Assembly (NCBI GenBank): GCA_002344625.1
Contig: DDUE01000019.1
Coordinates: forward strand, 1 to 60,808
Direction: 5' to 3'
Origin: Rhodocyclaceae bacterium UBA2346
GTDB lineage: Bacteria > Pseudomonadota > Gammaproteobacteria > Burkholderiales > Rhodocyclaceae
DNA length: 60,808 nt
Shown here: positions 1 to 7,237 of the stretch, piece by piece
Layout of the letters: each line of letters begins with the position of its first letter
How positions within the stretch are numbered: the stretch's first letter is position 1
Made by a program: the position numbers and the translations under genes
The notes under the pieces: model-generated
What the model saw: the letters and a program-made list of their open reading frames with translations, nothing else
Told to the model about the DNA's origin: nothing
The model's database searches: none

Positions 1-2
1 TC

Positions 3-89
3 CGGCGCATCGCCACACGATACGAAAAACTCTCGTTGAACTTCATGTCCATGATCAACCTGGCTTGCGCCTATATCTGGTTGGCTTGA
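3..89 (+). CDS. IS5-family transposase, C-terminal end (enters from left edge)
   Basis: Only the last 28 codons and the stop lie in the window. They read RRIATRYEKLSLNFMSMINL and then ACAYIWLA, which is the typical tail of IS5-family (IS427-like) transposases, where the RRIATRY(E/D)KL stretch follows the catalytic Glu region. After the stop the sequence runs into a GTGAACACACCC stretch ending near 117 and followed by TAG, which would suit the right inverted repeat and a short IS5-type target duplication. The other end is outside the window, so neither the repeat nor the intactness of the element can be checked. Confidence 0.75.
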   Translation, partial: RRIATRYEKLSLNFMSMINLACAYIWLA

Positions 90-196
90 CGCGGATCACC
101 ACAATTGTGAACACACCCTAGGCCATCCAAAGGGGAAGATTGGGCTATAAAACACCGAATTGACGACTGAGACGATTTATTCCTGGAGGTTCAGAA

Positions 197-1222
197 ATGG
201 CAAAGCGATTGGTTTTGTTCAACCACAAGGGGGGCGTCAGCAAAACAACGACCGTCTATAACGTGGGCTGGATACTCGCCGAAATGGGACATCAGGTTCT
301 GCTGGTAGACGCCGACCCGCAATGCAACCTCTCTAGCTTGATACTCGGCGATGACTTTGATGCGTACTATCTGGAGGACGCGACGCGACTTCAGAACATC
401 AAAGACGGCGTTGCGCCGGCCTTCACGGGTAAGCCCACACCTATCCAGCCCGTGCTCTGCAGATCTCCGGCGCGCCAGCCTCGGGTGCGCCTGCTTGCCG
501 GTCATGCGACACTATCTGAATATGACGCATCACTGACTTTCGCCCAGAACTCGAATGCGCTGGCTACGCTGCAAAACCTGCCCGGCGCCTTCCATGAGTT
601 GATCCGACAAGTTGAGGAGGCCAATCAGATCGCGTATACGATCATCGACCTCAACCCAGGCCTGAGCGCGATCAACCAGAACCTTTTTCTGAACGCCGAC
701 TTCATTCTGATTCCTACAAACCCTGACCCATTCTCCATCATGGCGTTGCAGACGCTAGAATCCATCTTCCCACGATGGGCTAACTGGAAAGTGGGCAATG
801 AGGCAGCATTTCAGGACTCGGCCTATCCACTGCGGCCCGGCCTGCCCAAATTTGCTGGCACCGCGATCCAGCGCTTCAACGTGCGAAAGGGGCGCGCGGC
901 CGCACCGTACCGGGACAATATCGCCGAGATTAAGGCCGTCACCCGGAACCGCCTGTATCCCGCACTAAGGAATGCTGGGCTCACACTCCCCGAGGACGAC
1001 TATCCGAGCCTACTGCGTAATAATGGCTTCTGTCTGGAGGAAATCCCGGACTTCGGTGCTTTGTTGCCGCGCTCTCACGAGGCCGGCGTACCAGTTTTCG
1101 CACTACATGATGACGAACTGAAGGCAACCGGGATAGTCCTGGACAACACGATCGCGAAGCGTGACCAGCTCCATGATCAGTTCGTCGTCGTCGCACAGAC
1201 GCTGCATGACCTTATGAACTGA
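197..1222 (+). CDS. ParA-like P-loop ATPase (MinD/ParA family), stand-alone
   Basis: This 341-residue protein starts with a deviant Walker A, KGGVSKTT, near residues 11-18 (Ser replaces the usual Gly before the Lys), then the switch motif VDADPQCNLS near 38-47 and the Walker B-like IIDLNPG near 150. This is the ParA/MinD fold: ATP-dependent dimers that bind DNA or membranes and position cargo. A GGAGG ribosome-binding site at 185-189 fixes the start. There is no ParB or centromere-like repeat nearby. Instead the next ORF, five bases downstream, begins like a HEPN-domain protein. The family also has a long C-terminal region not shared with classic ParA, so plasmid partitioning is unlikely to be its job. 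I infer a two-gene system of unknown role, now broken by the damage to its partner. Confidence 0.8.
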   Translation: MAKRLVLFNHKGGVSKTTTVYNVGWILAEMGHQVLLVDADPQCNLSSLILGDDFDAYYLEDATRLQNIKDGVAPAFTGKPTPIQPVLCRSPARQPRVRLLAGHATLSEYDASLTFAQNSNALATLQNLPGAFHELIRQVEEANQIAYTIIDLNPGLSAINQNLFLNADFILIPTNPDPFSIMALQTLESIFPRWANWKVGNEAAFQDSAYPLRPGLPKFAGTAIQRFNVRKGRAAAPYRDNIAEIKAVTRNRLYPALRNAGLTLPEDDYPSLLRNNGFCLEEIPDFGALLPRSHEAGVPVFALHDDELKATGIVLDNTIAKRDQLHDQFVVVAQTLHDLMN

Positions 1223-1227
1223 AAACT

Positions 1228-1407
1228 ATGCTCAACGCCAAGGAGGTCTTTCACAAAAACATCCGGCAAGCGAATGAACTTGGAGTCCTCTACGATCACT
1301 TGAGCAACACGGTGCCCAGTTCCGAACCGTTGTTCGATGAGTTGCTGCGCTCGCAAATCGTTAACGCCGTTAGTGCTTTCGACAAGCTGATGCACGATTT
1401 AATGAGG
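1228..1407 (+). pseudogene. HEPN-like partner of ParA, truncated after 60 codons
   Basis: The 60 codons from ATG 1228 to about 1407 encode a helical N-terminus with the pattern DELLRSQIVNAVSAFDKLMH, which resembles the RiboL-PSP-HEPN group of HEPN proteins from memory of that family. It lies five bases after the ParA-like gene, so the two were probably co-transcribed. At 1408 the reading runs into the end of an IS3-family element: the remaining codons of the open frame (to 1659) are antisense to a transposase and then to a Tn3 repeat. The C-terminal half, where the HEPN R-x4-6-H catalytic motif would sit, is missing. The function is therefore lost unless a copy exists elsewhere. Confidence 0.6.
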
Positions 1408-1561
1408 TGTCCTACGTTTTCCGCCTTCCAACTGGCCGTCCTCATGCTGCCATTTCTTGCTGATCCTGTCGTTCGATCCAGTTGTGCAAGAACGTGGTCG
1501 GGGACAGGTAGGCCAAGCTGGAGTGGCGGCGGCTCCGGTTGTAGAACACGGCGATGTATTG
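1408..1561 (-). mobile_element. IS3-family element fragment with transposase C-terminus
   Basis: On the minus strand 1561-1442 reads QYIAVFYNRSRRHSSLAYLS followed by PTTFLHNWIERQDQQEMAA and a stop. This is the conserved end of the IS3-family OrfB integrase (YN..R.H..L.Y.SP). The outer end of the element is probably at 1408, which starts TGTCC and directly abuts the interrupted HEPN-like gene. The inner side is cut exactly where the Tn3 terminal repeat begins at 1562, so the transposon end landed in this IS or was joined to it. The upstream two thirds of the IS are not found on the other side of the transposon. Confidence 0.7.
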
Positions 1562-1599
1562 GGGGCCGTCACAGAAAACGGAAAAAATCGTACGCTAAG
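1562..1599 (+). repeat. Tn3-family left terminal inverted repeat (38 bp)
   Basis: Starts GGGGCCGTCACAGAAAACGG and ends AATCGTACGCTAAG. It differs from the right repeat at two positions (GGGGCC versus GGGGTC, and one A versus G in the A-tract). The terminal GGGG and the closing TACGCTAAG are the hallmarks of Tn3-family ends bound by TnpA. The tnpR stop codon lies inside it. Confidence 0.9.
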
Positions 1600-2152
1600 C
1601 CTGCGCTGAAGCCGGAACCCAGCGGTATAACGTGGGGACTGAGACGCCGAGGTTCCTAGCTACGTCCTTGGGCGGGACGCCGCTGGCCAGCAGCTTCTTG
1701 GCCGACTCGATCTTGCTGTCCGTCATCTTGGGCTTGCGGCCGCCCTTGCGGCCGAGCTGCCGGGCGACTTCCAGCCCGGCGCGGGTGCGCTCGACGGTCA
1801 GCTCGCGCTCCATCTCGGCGAGGCTGGCCATGACGTGGAAGAAGAACCGGCCCGAAGGTGTGCCGGTGTCGATGGCGTCGGTGAGGCTCTTGAACTGGAC
1901 GCCCTGCTGGTGCAACTCGCCGACCAGATCCACCAGTTGCTTGACGCTGCGGCCCAGCCGGTCGAGCTTCCACACGACCAAGGTATCGTCCTCGCGCAGC
2001 ATTTCGAGTGCCTTCGCTAGGCCGGGCCGGTCAGCGCGTGTGCCACTCACCTTGTCCTCAAAGACCTTTTTGCACCCGGCCTTGGTCAAGGCTTCGCGTT
2101 GCAGCTCCAGGTTCTGATCCTGCGTCGAGACGCGCGCATAGCCGATCAACAT
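1595..2152 (-). CDS. tnpR: Tn3-family serine resolvase/invertase TnpR
   Basis: This 185-residue protein opens with MLIGYARVSTQDQNLELQRE, giving the nucleophile Ser9 in the YARVST motif. It continues with the conserved LDRLGRS and GRFFFHVMASLAEMERELTVERT stretches of the catalytic domain and ends in a helix-turn-helix (GVPPKDVARNLGVSVPTLYR). It resolves transposition cointegrates at a res site. The open frame extends 47 codons further upstream, but ATG 2152 matches the family start and overlaps the end of the preceding gene by seven bases, suggesting translational coupling. The gene looks intact. Confidence 0.93.
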   Translation of the reverse strand: MLIGYARVSTQDQNLELQREALTKAGCKKVFEDKVSGTRADRPGLAKALEMLREDDTLVVWKLDRLGRSVKQLVDLVGELHQQGVQFKSLTDAIDTGTPSGRFFFHVMASLAEMERELTVERTRAGLEVARQLGRKGGRKPKMTDSKIESAKKLLASGVPPKDVARNLGVSVPTLYRWVPASAQA

Positions 2153-2517
2153 GGCTCGTCTCTCGCTCGGCTGATGCGTTCCTGCATCGCCTGCATGACT
2201 TCTTCGTGCGTGTACAACCTGGCGTTTGGATCGTCGGTTTCTCGCAGGGCTTCCTCGACCTCGCGGGTCATGCGCTCGTAATCGTCCGGCCACAGCGCTT
2301 GCCCCATACGCAGAGACGCTTGCCCGAGCAGGTGTAGCAGGCCAAACAGACGCATGTCGTTCGTGGCGACGATGTGCTCCCGAATCCGCTCCTGGATGGC
2401 CCCAGTGGCCCGGTGCGCCTCTGGCGAGGCCGTACCTTCGTAGCCGGACGGAAATGCCGCTTCCTCGGCAATCCGAGCCCAGGCGCTGGCCAGCGCCTCG
2501 ATGCTGGGCGTGCTCAT
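2146..2517 (-). CDS. Small unknown protein in the Tn3 resolvase operon
   Basis: This encodes 123 residues, mostly helical by composition, with a YTHEEVMQAMQERISRAR tail that is reminiscent of short antitoxin C-termini but is not diagnostic. I chose ATG 2517 because it makes a 4-bp ATGA overlap with the preceding gene; an in-frame ATG at 2529 is possible. The 3' end overlaps tnpR by seven bases. Such tight packing with tnpR is common for passenger genes of Tn3-family elements. No catalytic motif, signal peptide or membrane segment is visible. I do not recognise the family. Confidence 0.6.
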   Translation of the reverse strand: MSTPSIEALASAWARIAEEAAFPSGYEGTASPEAHRATGAIQERIREHIVATNDMRLFGLLHLLGQASLRMGQALWPDDYERMTREVEEALRETDDPNARLYTHEEVMQAMQERISRARDEPC

Positions 2518-2840
2518 TTGCTCATCCACTTGCGTAGCAGGCGCTTCTTGAGGGAGGACCGCTCTTGTGGGCTACGCCCCTGGCGGTTGGCGATGCGTTC
2601 GGCCATCGCTACCTGCCGGGCGATGGGCCAGTAGGAGCGGCCATCCTTGCCCATCGACCAAACGCTGCTGACCTGGTTTTCCAGCAGCGGCAGATAGGCG
2701 CTCAAGGCTTCCGGCGAGGTGCTGGCCAGGGCCGTGCGCTCACGGGTTCGCCAGCGCTGATGCCAGAGTTTCTTGTCCTCGCGCTCGCTACGGCAGTTCG
2801 TGTGACCAACGATGGGCGTCTTGCGGCGGCTACGGCTCAT
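2514..2840 (-). CDS. Small basic unknown protein in the Tn3 element
   Basis: This 108-residue, strongly basic protein begins MSRSRRKTPIVGHTNCRSER. It has many Arg/Lys and two Trp-rich stretches (LWHQRWRTRERT, VWSMGKDGRSYWP), and ends KKRLLRKWMSK. Proteins of this type recur in mobile elements as small conserved unknowns. It overlaps the next gene by 4 bp (ATGA) and sits 48 bp after the chimeric ORF upstream, so it probably belongs to the mntA-hepT-tnpR transcript. The basic character would suit nucleic-acid binding, but that is inference only. Confidence 0.6.
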   Translation of the reverse strand: MSRSRRKTPIVGHTNCRSEREDKKLWHQRWRTRERTALASTSPEALSAYLPLLENQVSSVWSMGKDGRSYWPIARQVAMAERIANRQGRSPQERSSLKKRLLRKWMSK

Positions 2841-2888
2841 GATTCGGTGTTCCTTCGAGCATTCGGGACAGATCCCACGCCTCGATGG

Positions 2889-3161
2889 TCAGCACCTGGT
2901 CGGCGGGGCATCCGCAGACATGCCCTTGCCGGTGGGGCCGATCACCATGGTATGGCCCGTGTCGACGCCATCGAAGTCAAATTTCATCGGAATTAACGTG
3001 GTGCAGTTGCTAATGATGATTTTGGCGATGTCTGCCTTGTCTTTCAGATCGCCAACCGACGTTTCCGCCATCCAGAAGGACTTGCCTGAACGTGGCTCAT
3101 GGTTGGCCAGGTCGATCACGAAGGAGGGGCCGAACTTCGGCGGCTTCTTGTCGTCAGTCAT
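2889..3161 (-). CDS. Short chimeric ORF with degenerate VirB4/TrbE-like P-loop
   Basis: This encodes 90 residues. The start overlaps the hepT stop by 4 bp, so it is likely translated. The middle reads GVDTGHTMVIGPTGKGMS, which looks like the 'DxGHT...GPTGxGKS' P-loop entry of VirB4/TrbE conjugation ATPases, with Met in place of the catalytic Lys. Right after it the frame ends. A different frame then carries an unrelated C-terminus (ADQVLTIEAWDLSRMLEGTP, stop near 2819) running up to the next gene. I read this as a junction between two unrelated gene fragments. A functional protein is unlikely, but the identity of both halves is uncertain. Confidence 0.4.
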   Translation of the reverse strand: MTDDKKPPKFGPSFVIDLANHEPRSGKSFWMAETSVGDLKDKADIAKIIISNCTTLIPMKFDFDGVDTGHTMVIGPTGKGMSADAPPTRC

Positions 3162-3544
3162 GGTTCCATCCCATAGTCGTTGCGGTCTTCGTCGTCGCCA
3201 TCCTGGCGGACCGCGGTCAGTTGCTTCAGCAGTTCAGGCAGCGCAGCTTGCGCGGTGTCCCACACCACATCGAGGTTGACGTCGAAGTAGCCGTGGGCGA
3301 TGCGGTTGCGCATGCCGCGCATGCTCCGCCAGGGCACTTCGGGGTGCGCTTGAGTGAACTCAGCGTAGCCGTCCATCACTTTCGTTGCAGCCTCACCGAT
3401 GATGATGAGGCTCATGATGACGGCCTGCTGGGTGCGCTTGTCGGCAAGGAAATCCTCCTTGGCCAACCCTTCCACGAAGCTGCACGCATCCGTTGCAGCC
3501 TGCTGTATGTGGTCGAGATAGTCGGGTAGGCGGTTCTCGCTCAT
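3158..3544 (-). CDS. hepT: HepT-like HEPN toxin (RNase) of a MntA/HepT module
   Basis: The 128-residue HEPN protein carries the R-x4-H-x-Y motif (R79, H84, Y86, in [10 protein letters not shown]). This is the catalytic signature of HepT RNases and includes the tyrosine that is AMPylated by the partner antitoxin in studied systems. The neighbouring gene mntA lies upstream and overlaps by 4 bp, which is the standard arrangement. The motif is intact and the length fits the family (formerly DUF86), so the toxin is probably active and kept in check. It lies inside the Tn3 element ahead of tnpR, where it could stabilise the transposon in its host. Confidence 0.9.
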   Translation of the reverse strand: MSENRLPDYLDHIQQAATDACSFVEGLAKEDFLADKRTQQAVIMSLIIIGEAATKVMDGYAEFTQAHPEVPWRSMRGMRNRIAHGYFDVNLDVVWDTAQAALPELLKQLTAVRQDGDDEDRNDYGMEP

Positions 3545-3837
3545 ACCGGCCGCGCCTCCGCGAGTACCTTAGCCCGGAATTTCTTCGGCAGATCGGCCGG
3601 CGTCAGCACATCGACGTGGACGCCGAGCAGCGTTTCCAACTCGTCTTGCAGGCCGCCCAGGTCGAACAGCGTCGCGCCGGGCAGCGCATCGACCAGCAGA
3701 TCGAGGTCGCTGCCGTCCCGGTCGGTGCCATGCAGCACCGAGCCGAAGACGCGCGGGTTCGCCGCGCGGAAGCGGCCTGTCGCTTCGCGCACTGCGCTTC
3801 GCTTCATGTCGAGCACAACGGACGGTCGCATGGGCAT
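3541..3837 (-). CDS. mntA: MntA-like minimal nucleotidyltransferase antitoxin
   Basis: This 98-residue protein has the polymerase-beta-like motif GS-x10-D-x-D (G32-S33, D44, D46 in [20 protein letters not shown]), which defines minimal nucleotidyltransferases. In MNT/HEPN pairs the enzyme adds AMP to the HEPN tyrosine and so neutralises the toxin. It is the first gene of the leftward operon and overlaps hepT by 4 bp. The promoter and any autoregulatory operator should lie in the AT-rich 3838-3990 gap, shared with tnpA. Both partners look complete, in contrast to the broken tnpA of the same element. Confidence 0.9.
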   Translation of the reverse strand: MPMRPSVVLDMKRSAVREATGRFRAANPRVFGSVLHGTDRDGSDLDLLVDALPGATLFDLGGLQDELETLLGVHVDVLTPADLPKKFRAKVLAEARPV

Positions 3838-3990
3838 CCTTTCTTATCGAAACTCGTTGAGATGATATGCAATCAAGAATATAGTTTCAAGAACTATTTT
3901 CGAGAATCGCAATGCCTTGATTTTCCGTGCCGCGCCGACTGCCTTGGCGGGCTTGTCGCAAACCTACGTTTTCGAGAAGAAGGAGACTGC
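3838..3990. promoter_or_regulatory. AT-rich divergent promoter region and probable res site of the Tn3 element
   Basis: This 153-bp gap lies between mntA (leftward) and tnpA (rightward) and is much richer in A and T than its surroundings. It contains an inverted repeat, ATAGTT-TCAAG-AACTAT, at 3881-3897 and an AAGGAG ribosome-binding site just before tnpA. In Tn3-family elements the res site usually sits in the divergent gap next to tnpR or tnpA; here tnpR has no free upstream space, so this is the only suitable place. The assignment as res is inference. Confidence 0.45.
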
Positions 3991-6883
3991 ATGCCCCGCC
4001 GTTCGATCCTCTCCGCCACCGAGCGGGCCAGCCTGCTCGCGCTGCCCGAGAGCCAGGATGATCTAATCCGCTTCTACACCTTCGACGAATCCGACTTGGC
4101 GCTGATCCGGCAGCGCCGGGGCGACGCCAACCGGATCGGCTTCGCCATGCAACTCGCCTTGCTGCGCTACCGAGGCGCGCGCTTGGGCGAAGTATGGCGA
4201 GCGCGACGAGACGCGGCGCGAGCACTTCCAGGAGCTGCGCGCCTATCTCGGGCTGTCGGCGTTCGGCCTGTCCGACTTCCGCCACCTGGCGCAGACGCTG
4301 ACCGACCTTGCGATGCAGACCGACAAGGGGTTGCTGCTCGCGGAACACGCGCTGGAGACGCTGCGCCATCGGGGGGTCATCCTGCCGGCGCTGACCGTCG
4401 TCGAACGCGCCTGCGCCGAGGCCATCACGCGCGCCAACCGACGCATCTACCGGGCCTTGATCGAGCCGTTGCACGACCATCATCGCCGTCGCCTCGACGA
4501 CCTGCTGCGGCTCAGACCGGACAGCAACCTCACCCGGCTGATGTGGCTGCGGCAGTCGCCGCTGAAACCCAACTCGCGGCACATGATCGAGCACATCGAA
4601 CGTCTCAAGACCTTCCAGGCGTTGGGCCTGCCGGAAGGCATCGGCCGCAGCGTTCACCAGAACCGCCTGCTGAAGCTCGCCCGCGAGGGCGCGCAGATGG
4701 CACCGGCCGATCTCGCCAAGTTCGAGAGCGAACGGCGCTATGCCACCCTGGTTGCGGTGGTGCTGGAAGGGATGGCCACCGTCACCGACGAGATCATTGA
4801 CCTGCACGACCGTATCCTGGTCAAGCTGTTCAGCACGGCGAAGAATAAGCATCAGCAGCAGTTTCAGAGCCAAGGCAAGGCGATCAATGACAAGGTGCGG
4901 CTGTACTCCCGGATCGGCCGTGCCTTGCTGGATGCCAAGCATGCCGGCGCCGATCCCTATGCCGCCATCGAGGCGGTCATCCCTTGGGACGACTTCGAGC
5001 GCAGCGTCAGCGAGGCCGACCAGCTCGCGCAGCCGGAATCGTTCGACCATCTGCACTTGGTCAGCGAACAGTTCAGCACCCTGCGCCGCTACACGCCGGA
5101 ATTCCTCGACGTGCTCAAGCTGCGCGCTGCGCCGGCCGCCCAAGCGGTGCTCGACGCCATCGAGGTGGTGCGCGGCATGAACTCGGACAGCGCCCGCAAG
5201 GTCCCGACAGACGCTCCGACCGCCTTCATCAAACCACGCTGGAAGCCGCTGGTCATAACCGAGGCCGGCATCGACCGCCGCTTCTACGAAATCTGCGCCC
5301 TGGCGGAGCTGAAGAACTCGCTGCGCTCCGGCGACATCTGGGTCCAGGGCTCGCGCCAGTTCAAGGATTTCGAGGACTATCTGTTGCCCGCCGACCAGTT
5401 CGGAGTGCTCAAGCAGGCGAACGAGCTGTCGATCGCGGTCAGCACCGATTGCGACCAGTATCTGCACGACCGGCTGACGCTGCTGCAACGGCAGCTCGCC
5501 ACGGTCAACCGCCTGGCATTGGCCAACGAGTTGCCCGACGCCATCATCACCGAATCGGGGCTGAGAATCACGCCGCTCGACTCGGCGGTGCCGGCGGCGG
5601 CACAGACGCTGATCGACCAGGCCGGCATGCTGCTGCCGCGCATAAAGATCACCGAGCTGCTGATGGACGTGGACGACTGGACGGGCTTCACCCGCCACTT
5701 CGTCCACCTGAAGGACGGCGAACCAGCGAAGGACAAGATGCTGCTGCTGTCCGCCATCCTGGCCGACGCGATCAACCTGGGCCTGACCAAGATGGCCGAG
5801 TCCTGCCCCGGCACGACGTACGCCAAGCTGTCATGGCTGCAAGCCTGGCACGTGCGCGACGAAACCTACTCGGCTGCGCTGGCCGAGCTCGTCAACGCCC
5901 AGTTCCGTCATGCCTTCGCCGAGCACTGGGGCGACGGCACCACGTCGTCGTCGGACGGGCAGCGCTTCAAGGCCGGCGGCAAGGCCGAGAGCACCGGCCA
6001 CGTCAATCCGAAGTATGGCAGCGAGCCGGGACGGCTCTTCTACACCCACATCTCCGACCAGTACGCGCCGTTCCACACCAAGGTGGTCAACGTCGGCGTG
6101 CGCGACTCGACCTACGTGCTCGACGGCCTGCTCTATCACGAATCCGATCTGCGCATCGAGGAGCACTACACCGACACCGCCGGCTTCACCGACCACGTGT
6201 TCGCGCTGATGCACCTCTTGGGCTTCCGCTTCGCGCCGCGCATCCGCGACCTCAAAGACACCAAGCTCTACATCGGGAAGAACGGTGAGGACTACCCGGC
6301 GCTGCGCACGATGATCGGCGGCACGCTCAACATCAAGCACATGCGCGCCCATTGGGACGAAATCCTGCGGCTGGCCGCCTCGATCAAGCAGGGCACGGTG
6401 ACGGCCTCGCTGATGCTTCGGAAGCTCGGCAGCTACCCGCGCCAGAACGGCCTGGCCGTGGCCCTGCGCGAGTTGGGCCGCATTGAGCGCACGCTGTTCA
6501 TCCTGGACTGGCTGCAAAGTGTCGAGCTGCGCCGCCGAGTCTACGCCGGGCTGAACAAGGGCGAAGCCCGCAACGCGCTGGCCCGCGCCGTGTTCTTCAA
6601 CCGGCTGGGCGAAATCCGTGACCGCAGCTTCGAGCAGCAGCGCTACCGGGCCAGCGGCCTCAATCTGGTGACGGCCGCCATCGTGCTGTGGAACACCGTC
6701 TATCTGGAGCGCTCGACGCAGGCGCTGCGCGATGCCGGCAACGGGATCGACGACGGGTTGCTGCAATACCTGTCGCCGCTGGGCTGGGAGCACATCAACC
6801 TCACCGGCGATTACGTGTGGCGACAGAGCCGGAAGGTGGAAGACGGGCAGTTTCGGCCGCTACGCCTCAACGGGAAAGCTTAG
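3991..6883 (+). pseudogene. tnpA: Tn3-family transposase TnpA, frameshifted by an internal deletion
   Basis: The true N-terminus starts at ATG 3991 ([20 protein letters not shown]) and is in frame to about 4186. The homologous protein then continues in another frame from about 4184 ([15 protein letters not shown]) to the stop at 6883. Compared with the family (about 990 residues), 65 plus 898 codons remain and roughly 26 codons are missing at the joint, between the LLRYxG and AWAKYG motifs. The deletion length is not a multiple of three. The C-terminal catalytic region ([31 protein letters not shown]) is intact. An internal ATG (4313) could give an 856-residue product lacking the N-terminal repeat-binding domain. 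I judge it inactive. Confidence 0.88.
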
Positions 6884-6916
6884 CGTACGATTTTCTCCGT
6901 TTTCTGTGACGACCCC
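6879..6916 (-). repeat. Tn3-family right terminal inverted repeat (38 bp)
   Basis: Read on the minus strand it begins GGGGTCGTCACAGAAAACGG and ends with TACGCTAAG, matching the left repeat in 36 of 38 positions. The tnpA stop codon (6881-6883) lies within it. The following five bases are TGCCT, which do not match the left flank. Confidence 0.9.
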
Positions 6917-7237
6917 TGCCTGGGGTTTGCTCACCAGCCCAGCTTGACTTGTCCAGGACTTTTGCGCACAGCCACCTGTAGTTCACATAATACAAATTAT
7001 GGCTGTTTTGAGAAGAACACTTAAGCGCCTGAAGAGTCACGCAAATATGGTGGTGGTGGGGATGATTCATTTCTGCGCTGGTTGGCAGGGATTGTGTTGC
7101 GCCAAAGCCCTTGCTGGGCTTGGGATTGAGGTCTGCGGGGATGGTGCCGGCAGAATGAACAAACCGCGCGAGGACTGCGCACTTTTGCGCGAATCCCGCG
7201 CCAGTTCTGGTGTTCAGCGGTTCAGAGTGTTCAGAGT
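6917..7237. other. Non-coding junction between Tn3 element and Mu-like fragment
   Basis: No gene is supported in this 321-bp stretch. It is lower in GC than the core genome and holds the dif-like palindrome at 6980-7007. Near the right side is a run of TTCAG-type direct repeats (about 7213-7238) just before the open frame of the phage protease becomes recognisable. A short open frame here (6999-7265) has no family features. The sequence is not the missing remainder of the IS3 fragment seen at the left end of the transposon. Confidence 0.5.
6980..7007 (+). other. dif-like XerC/XerD site (candidate)
   Basis: A 28-bp arrangement of an 11-bp arm AGTTCACATAA, a 6-bp spacer TACAAA and an 11-bp arm TTATGGCTGTT. 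The inner halves, CATAA and TTATG, are exactly those of bacterial dif sites. The left arm matches the XerC arm of the gammaproteobacterial consensus (AGTGCGCATAA) at nine of eleven positions; the right arm matches the XerD arm less well. It lies 64 bp outside a Tn3 end, at the junction of unrelated mobile fragments. It could be a plasmid- or element-borne pdif site or a coincidental palindrome. Confidence 0.4.

Larger units (their letters stand above)
1562..6916. mobile_element. Tn3-family transposon carrying a MntA/HepT toxin-antitoxin pair
   Basis: The element is bounded by nearly identical 38-bp inverted repeats (1562-1599 and 6879-6916). It carries a serine resolvase gene reading outward at the left and a Tn3-type transposase gene reading outward at the right; both stop codons overlap the repeats. 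Between them is a leftward gene series: mntA, hepT, a short chimeric ORF, two small unknown genes and tnpR. The five bases flanking the left end (TATTG) and right end (TGCCT) differ, so the usual 5-bp target duplication is absent and one flank has been exchanged or deleted. tnpA is damaged (see its entry), so the element probably cannot move without help. Confidence 0.9.

Noticed and set aside
1228..1659. A 143-residue protein from ATG 1228 to 1659
   Set aside because: The last 80 codons read antisense through an IS3 transposase tail and a Tn3 repeat; only the first 60 codons are genuine.
1632..2117. 161-codon plus frame
   Set aside because: Antisense of tnpR, which is clearly coding.
3887..5707. 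Long minus-strand open frame (606 codons)
   Set aside because: It is antisense to tnpA, with composition driven by the third-codon GC of the transposase and no family pattern.
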